From DASUEB01 sp036275295 (GTDB lineage: Bacteria > Bacteroidota > Bacteroidia > Flavobacteriales_D > Luteibaculaceae): 11,362 nucleotides of DNA. Where the stretch lies: contig DASUEB010000056.1 in the NCBI GenBank assembly GCA_036275295.1, forward strand, positions 1-11,362, given 5' to 3'. Of the stretch, positions 7,438 to 11,362 are shown piece after piece. The notes under the pieces were generated by a model that was not told the origin of the DNA, did not search any database, and saw only the letters and a list, made by a program, of their open reading frames with translations. The translations under genes and the position numbers were made by a program. Positions within the stretch are counted from its first letter, which is position 1; the number at the start of each line of letters is the position of its first letter.

Positions 7438-8419
7438 GGATCCGGCGATATACATTCATGTATTGCTGCGCCACCGCGTCGGGCTGAAATCGCTTGACGT
7501 TCTCGAAACCGGCGCGGATGTATTGCTCACGCAAGGCCTCATCGCTGATCAAGGTGCGTATGCCTTCTCTAATGGCATCAACCGAAAAGGGATCCACCAA
7601 ATGAGCGGCCAAGCCGGCTACCTCGGGCATGGAGGAGCAGTTGGAAGTCAGCACCACTCTGCCCACGGCATTGGCCTCGACGATGGGCATGCCAAAACCC
7701 TCGAATGTCGAGCAAAAACTAACGATATCAGCCATTTGGTACTCCGCCAACAGCTCATCAAACGAGAGATTGTAGGCAATGCTATACGAAACCTCATTAT
7801 TCTGTAAAAGATCCATCAGTTCCTCATCGGGTTCGCCAATGATGCGCAAATGGACCGACAAACCCGACAGCGCTTTGACCAAGCGCGGTACGTTTTTATT
7901 GGGTTTCGTGCCCAACTGAAGTACGCGCGGGAAAGAGGTATTAAAATCCTTGCGCGTGGCTACAAATCGATGATCGATTAAGGTAGGAACTACCGTGATT
8001 TTATCGGGATCCACCTTTACCTGACTCAGGATATGCCTTTTGGTAGCCTCTGATACACAGGTTACCTGGGCAACCCGATGAACAGGCAGCGTAAGCCAAA
8101 AGTGGCGATAGAGCCGCCTCAGCAGGGCATTGGGGTGATTCAGAAATCCGCAGTCGTGCACGGTAAGCACGGTTTTCGAGGGGGGTGTCACCAAAGCCAC
8201 AAAATGGATATCACCCGTGATGTGATAGATGTCTGATTTAATTTTCCCAGCCTCGCGCATGATCATCCACCTGGCCCAAAATCCGTTGCTGTAATGGGGT
8301 GCAAACCAATCGGTCAGCATACAATACCGCACCATCCAAGCCTTTAGGGCCTGAAAACTATTCTCGATGCTAAAATTCCCCGAGCTTCTCGATTTGCGGT
8401 GCAACCAGGTAACTTTCAA
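7427..8419 (-). CDS. GT4 family glycosyltransferase
   Basis: This 330-residue protein is a second GT-B family 4 enzyme, closer to the mannosyltransferase-like group. The N-terminus reads VTWLHRKSRSSGNFSIE, a pattern common at the start of such enzymes. VLTVHDCGFL and CVSEATKRHI follow. The donor domain has LQLGTKPNKNVPRL and the E-x7-E motif E240 to E248 in EGFGMPIVEA. The start is a TTG (8417-8419). The frame stays open 13 codons further upstream to an in-frame TAA but has no ATG there, while the first internal ATG would remove 28 conserved-looking residues. TTG is therefore the best choice, and ATT is a poor alternative. It lies 69 bp after the asparagine synthase gene and overlaps the next GT4 gene, so the three are probably one transcript. 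Confidence 0.85.
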   Translation of the reverse strand: MKVTWLHRKSRSSGNFSIENSFQALKAWMVRYCMLTDWFAPHYSNGFWARWMIMREAGKIKSDIYHITGDIHFVALVTPPSKTVLTVHDCGFLNHPNALLRRLYRHFWLTLPVHRVAQVTCVSEATKRHILSQVKVDPDKITVVPTLIDHRFVATRKDFNTSFPRVLQLGTKPNKNVPRLVKALSGLSVHLRIIGEPDEELMDLLQNNEVSYSIAYNLSFDELLAEYQMADIVSFCSTFEGFGMPIVEANAVGRVVLTSNCSSMPEVAGLAAHLVDPFSVDAIREGIRTLISDEALREQYIRAGFENVKRFQPDAVAQQYMNVYRRIHAS

Positions 8420-8488
8420 ATTTTGAGTAATGTGATAATGGATGGAGGTATCAATGTTTTAGCTTTTAATTAGTTCAACGCAAGTCCG

Positions 8489-10306
8489 TTACATGGGATT
8501 GCCGTCGACATCAATTTTATTCTGCTGCAACCAACCTTCAAGGGTAACCACAGCCCACCACCGACTGTAGCTCAGTGCATGGGAACCACGCAGGAAACGA
8601 TGCCATTGGTTGAGCGGGGTGCGGGCGTCAAGGCGCTTACAAAACGATTCGATTTGAGCGGTGCAATAGTCCTTGAGCTCATTTCGCATCCAGTGTTCAT
8701 AAGGCAATACAAAACCTTGTTTAGGTCGTTGGTATACTTCTGCGGGCAGCAGATCGCTAAATGCGTCGATCAAGAGTTTTTTGCCATAGGGTTTCTGCGC
8801 ATCGGGCAATTGGAGGGCAAATTCAATCAGGTGATGATCCATAAACGGACAGCGAATCTCCACGCCGTTGGCCATGCCAAATTGATCGGCATCGCGCAGC
8901 AGAATCGGCTGGGCGTAATATTTCCACTCGGCCACCGAGTCTTGCGAATGGCCGTATTGTGCAATGGGATATTCAGGTCGCGGGTGTAGGTTGGGGGCCG
9001 GAAGGTTAAAAGCGCTCTCCAAGGTATAAGCATCCCACAAGATGCGCTGCAGGCTGTAGGCTCCACGGCGATAGGTTTGCTGGCCCATGCTGATCTCGCG
9101 GGCTTTGCGCCAGCGCATGGGAAGAAAGGCGGGCGGCAACCAAGACCAAGGAAGGTTTGACCGGCGTTCCCAGTGGCTTTGCTGTTCAAAATACGGGTAA
9201 CCCAAGAACCATTCATCGCCTCCTACCCCGCTGAGGGTCATCCGATAGCCGTTATCGCGTGCGATTCCGGTAATAAGAAAGGTATTCAATCCATCTACAC
9301 TGGGATGGTCCATGGCCGCTCCCGATGCGCTGAGAGCCTGCAACATATCGGCAGCGCCAATGCGCGTTTCGGTGTGGTGGGTTTGGTATTTCCCCGCCAC
9401 CAAGCGCGAATAGGGCGCTTCGTTGTACCCTATTTCATCAAAAGCCAAACTCAGGGTGTGGACAGGTTGTCCGGTTTGCGCGGCCAAGGCCACCAGCAAG
9501 CTGGAATCGATGCCCCCCGATAGAAAAAACGCAAAGGGAACATCAGAGATCATTCGCTTTTCAACGGCTTGGGTCAGTCGCTCGCGCAATGCGAGGTGCA
9601 GCTGGGCGGTCGAATCAAATACCCTTTTCCCCAAGTAACTGGCCTGCAGATAGTGCTCCAGCGACCAATAAACGGCATAAGAAATAATACGGCCTTCACG
9701 GGCCAACAGACAAGAGCCCGGGCGAAGTTGATGTACCTCGGGCAAGATCGTTTCTTCGCCAGGCAGGGTTTGCCACCTGAGCCAATTGCTGATGCTCTGC
9801 GCATGGGTCTTGGCCAACTGCGGTGCCATGAGCAGCAGGGTTCGCAGCTCGGAGGCAAACACCAATTGGCCATCGACCACCGCGTAATACAAGGGTTTTT
9901 TACCCAGCCGGTCGCGGCCCAACATCAAATTTTGCTCGAGTGTATCGTAAAAAGCAAAGGCAAACATGCCCTCAAGCAGGTTGCAAGCCTCGTAGCCGTA
10001 GCGAATCAGCAGGGCCAACAGCAGTTCGGTATCGCTTTGGGTCTGAAACTGCCAATCGACCTGCTCTTTGAGTGTCTGATAATTGTAAATCTCACCGTTA
10101 AAAATCAGCACATAGCGCCCTGAAGGATCGCTCATGGGCTGCTGCGAACGCGCTTGGGGATCGATAATCGCCAATCGGGTGTGGACCAGCACTTGGTGTT
10201 GATCTTGAAACACCCCGCTGCCGTCGGGTCCTCGATGGCTGAGTTGTTTGACGATCCGCTGGGGATCAATGGAAAATACACGCGGAAAACCGGCTATGCC
10301 ACACAT
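8489..10306 (-). CDS. asnB: Asparagine synthase (glutamine-hydrolysing), AsnB type
   Basis: This 605-residue protein has the full class II glutamine amidotransferase plus synthetase architecture. Cys2 is the N-terminal nucleophile exposed after Met removal (MCGIAGF). R44, N70-G71-E72 (FNGEIYN) and D92 (SDTELLL) match the glutamine-binding residues of the family. The synthetase half has the ATP pyrophosphatase P-loop SGGIDSS at 263-269, and the conserved C-terminal block RPKQGFVLPYEHW. The family forms asparagine from aspartate, glutamine and ATP through a beta-aspartyl-AMP intermediate. Copies inside polysaccharide clusters, as here, often amidate a sugar acid or other carboxylate instead, so the substrate is open. 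It is the first gene of the - strand cluster, with an ATG start and no Shine-Dalgarno motif. A GGGTTTA array begins 15 bp upstream. Family membership is firm; the role in free asparagine supply is not. Confidence 0.9.
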   Translation of the reverse strand: MCGIAGFPRVFSIDPQRIVKQLSHRGPDGSGVFQDQHQVLVHTRLAIIDPQARSQQPMSDPSGRYVLIFNGEIYNYQTLKEQVDWQFQTQSDTELLLALLIRYGYEACNLLEGMFAFAFYDTLEQNLMLGRDRLGKKPLYYAVVDGQLVFASELRTLLLMAPQLAKTHAQSISNWLRWQTLPGEETILPEVHQLRPGSCLLAREGRIISYAVYWSLEHYLQASYLGKRVFDSTAQLHLALRERLTQAVEKRMISDVPFAFFLSGGIDSSLLVALAAQTGQPVHTLSLAFDEIGYNEAPYSRLVAGKYQTHHTETRIGAADMLQALSASGAAMDHPSVDGLNTFLITGIARDNGYRMTLSGVGGDEWFLGYPYFEQQSHWERRSNLPWSWLPPAFLPMRWRKAREISMGQQTYRRGAYSLQRILWDAYTLESAFNLPAPNLHPRPEYPIAQYGHSQDSVAEWKYYAQPILLRDADQFGMANGVEIRCPFMDHHLIEFALQLPDAQKPYGKKLLIDAFSDLLPAEVYQRPKQGFVLPYEHWMRNELKDYCTAQIESFCKRLDARTPLNQWHRFLRGSHALSYSRWWAVVTLEGWLQQNKIDVDGNPM

Positions 10307-10320
10307 GGGGAAGGGAGGAT

Positions 10321-10369
10321 GGGTTGAGGGTTTAGGGTTTAGGGTTTAGGGTTTAGGGTTTGGGGTTTG
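10321..10369. repeat. Heptanucleotide tandem array (GGGTTTA), telomere-like
   Basis: Seven units lie in register: GGGTTGA, four perfect GGGTTTA (10328-10355), then two GGGTTTG. The variants at both ends and perfect units in the middle are typical of an array that expands and contracts by slippage. It sits 15 bp upstream of the asparagine synthase start codon, within the probable leader or promoter of that gene. The unit equals the plant-type telomere repeat, which is coincidence of sequence rather than evidence of origin. Confidence 0.95.
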
Positions 10370-10604
10370 CACTGACATATGGTTTTGAAGGGCGAGATGC
10401 AGCGGATTTCGATCGTCCGTTTTGAGCAGGTACCCCAACCGACACACCAAACACCCGTAAAATGAGGGGTATTGATTTCATCGTTATGAAACAGTTGAAA
10501 AGAGGGTTTGCCAGATGAAACTAGGCAAATGGATGATCCATTGAACTACCACCAGCACAAACTTTTTTCTCGGTTTTTGTATACACTCACCCTGAAACTA
10601 TTTC

Positions 10605-10730
10605 ACGCAAAGGACGCAAAGGAAACGCCAAAGACGCGAAGGATGATTGCAGGTGCCTTAAATGGCATTCAAAGCAGACTCTTACGAGAGTTGAACAGAT
10701 TTACAGCTTCGCGCGTAAATACCCACACCA
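10605..10730 (+). repeat. ACGCAAAG-rich dispersed repeat, copy A
   Basis: The core at 10605-10653 consists of about four degenerate 9- to 11-bp units of the form ACGCAAAGG. It matches 10800-10848 at 47 of 49 bases. Similarity continues less strongly through GGCATTCAAAGCAGACT, TTGAACAGATT and ACACCA to about 10730. The copies are in direct orientation with an offset of 195 bp. ACGCAAAG-type intergenic repeats recur in many environmental bacterial genomes as I recall; their function is not known to me. Confidence 0.8.
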
Positions 10731-10799
10731 CGGCATTCCTTGGCGGCTAAGGCGGTGTACTCAGCTGTTTTTGCGTGAACCCGATTTGAAAAAATTTTA

Positions 10800-10919
10800 A
10801 CGCAAAAGACGCAAAGGAAACGCAAAAGACGCGAAGGATGATTGCAGGGTATGAAAGGGCATTCAAAGCAGACTTGTACGGGCGTTGAGCAGATTAATGG
10901 ACTCGCACTAAAAACACCA
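10800..10919 (+). repeat. ACGCAAAG-rich dispersed repeat, copy B
   Basis: This is the second copy of the 10605-10730 repeat. Its ACGCAAAG core is nearly identical to copy A. The shared tail (GGGCATTCAAAGCAGACT, then TTGAGCAGATT and AACACCA) has drifted, with small insertions and deletions. The better conservation of the core than of the tail suggests either selection on the core or repeated core exchange. Confidence 0.8.
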
Positions 10920-11068
10920 ACAAAAAGAAATTCTGTTGCGGAAAACAGAGATTTCAGGATTTAGCAACGAAGCGGCCAAAGCCCTTTATAATCAGAGACC
11001 TCAAAGCGATTACCGAAAGTATTGTGTTCATCCTTAAAAGGCTGAAGGGCTCATTTAACATCTCATTG

Positions 11069-11362
11069 TCAATTCACCCCGATATCCTTGCATACTTTGC
11101 GTTTTTTTACCAGCGTAAAAAATGGGATGTCATAGGATATGTTCACCCCATAGCGAAAAGCAGCGCGATTCTCAACTTCTGTATCTGACAATGTCACCTT
11201 GCGCAGATCCGGACTGGCTTGAACGCCTGCCATGATAGTGAATCCGGAGTTCCTGAAACCGTAGGCGTAAAATATACCCGGGGCCAAAACCTGTGCAATG
11301 GTCACTTCTTTTGGGAAACCCGCATCGTTTCCTGCCACAAAGCGATATGCGAAAGGGGCTCC
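11069..11362 (-). CDS. C-terminal part of a hypothetical, possibly outer-membrane, protein (cut by window edge)
   Basis: The - strand frame is open from the right edge of the window to a TGA at 11069-11071, giving 97 C-terminal residues. A GTG at 11336-11338 is not the likely start, because the frame continues upstream in similar style (APFAYRFVAG). The segment alternates strand-like stretches, such as APGIFYAYGFRNSGFTIMAG, with short polar turns. It then reads AAFRYGVNISYDIPFF near the end, like the last strands of a Bacteroidota outer-membrane or surface beta-barrel. It does not end in an aromatic residue, so barrel membership is uncertain. It runs in the same direction as the glycan cluster, but 762 bp of repeat-rich DNA separates them, so a shared transcript is unlikely. 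Confidence 0.6.
   Translation of the reverse strand, partial: GAPFAYRFVAGNDAGFPKEVTIAQVLAPGIFYAYGFRNSGFTIMAGVQASPDLRKVTLSDTEVENRAAFRYGVNISYDIPFFTLVKKRKVCKDIGVN

Larger units (their letters stand above)
10307..11068. other. Long intergenic region rich in repeats
   Basis: These 762 bp hold no convincing gene. From left to right there is a GGGTTTA array (10321-10369), a stretch of about 230 bp with little structure, and two ACGCAAAG-rich repeat copies (10605-10730 and 10800-10919). A 7-bp perfect palindrome with one central base, AATGGAT-G-ATCCATT, lies at 10528-10542 and could be an operator. A small hairpin with a TACG tetraloop (10678-10691) lies inside repeat copy A but is not kept in copy B. 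No clear promoter for the asparagine synthase gene was found. The 80-codon frame at 10508-10750 is built largely from repeat A and is not credible as a gene. Confidence 0.7.

Noticed and set aside
8579..10123. Several + strand frames of 70-184 codons opposite the asparagine synthase gene
   Set aside because: They are antisense to a protein with complete catalytic motifs. They show no domain signals and are explained by the GC-rich codon pattern of the real gene.
10508..10750. An 80-codon + strand frame in the repeat region
   Set aside because: Much of it is repeat copy A, the second copy does not keep the frame, and the predicted protein shows no recognisable motif or signal peptide.
10605..10848. 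The two ACGCAAAG repeats as a CRISPR array
   Set aside because: There are only two long copies with diverged tails. The inner units are contiguous degenerate 9- to 11-mers without spacers, and no cas gene is present.
10980..11051. AGCCCTT/AAGGGCT inverted repeat past the right-edge gene as its terminator
   Set aside because: It has a 7-bp stem with a loop of nearly 60 nt and no T tract, so it is probably chance.

Overview
The window looks like chromosomal DNA of a member of the Bacteroidota. This rests on a DUF6089-type outer-membrane barrel with a terminal Phe, the absence of clear Shine-Dalgarno sites before most genes, and one exact match to the Bacteroidota -7 promoter box (TAnnTTTG). 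The genus cannot be fixed from the sequence.

Left part, + strand (1-4505). A formimidoylglutamase-like enzyme of the arginase/ureohydrolase superfamily (11-1012) overlaps by 4 bp a large membrane-anchored patatin-like lipase (1009-3357). After a 212-bp gap comes a secreted DUF6089-like outer-membrane beta-barrel (3570-4505). The first two are probably co-transcribed; the third probably has its own promoter.

Junction (4501-4756). The + strand genes converge with a - strand glycan cluster here. The space holds a dense set of inverted and direct repeats. Read as one structure, positions 4556-4746 fold into four helices (15, 10, 15 and 11 bp) that meet at a four-way junction with no unpaired junction bases. 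This is the most striking non-coding signal in the window. It could be a two-way transcription terminator, a structured RNA or a palindromic mobile element.

Middle and right part, - strand (4757-10306). This is a surface-polysaccharide biosynthesis cluster. In transcription order it holds a glutamine-hydrolysing asparagine synthase (10306-8489), two GT4 glycosyltransferases that overlap by 11 bp (8419-7427 and 7437-6286), a WcaF-like hexapeptide-repeat acetyltransferase (6176-5610) and a GT2 glycosyltransferase (5497-4757). Together they would add sugars, an acetyl group and possibly an amide to a lipid-linked glycan. No polymerase, flippase or export gene is visible, so the cluster probably continues beyond the window or acts with genes elsewhere.

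Two period-7 tandem arrays lie just upstream of genes in this cluster. One, (CTATTAA)n before the acetyltransferase, runs directly into an exact -7 promoter box. The other, a (GGGTTTA)n array like plant telomere repeat, sits 15 bp before the asparagine synthase start.

Right end (10307-11362). About 760 bp without a credible gene carry two roughly 120-bp copies of an ACGCAAAG-rich repeat. After them comes the C-terminal end of a - strand gene cut by the window edge, probably an outer-membrane-type protein.
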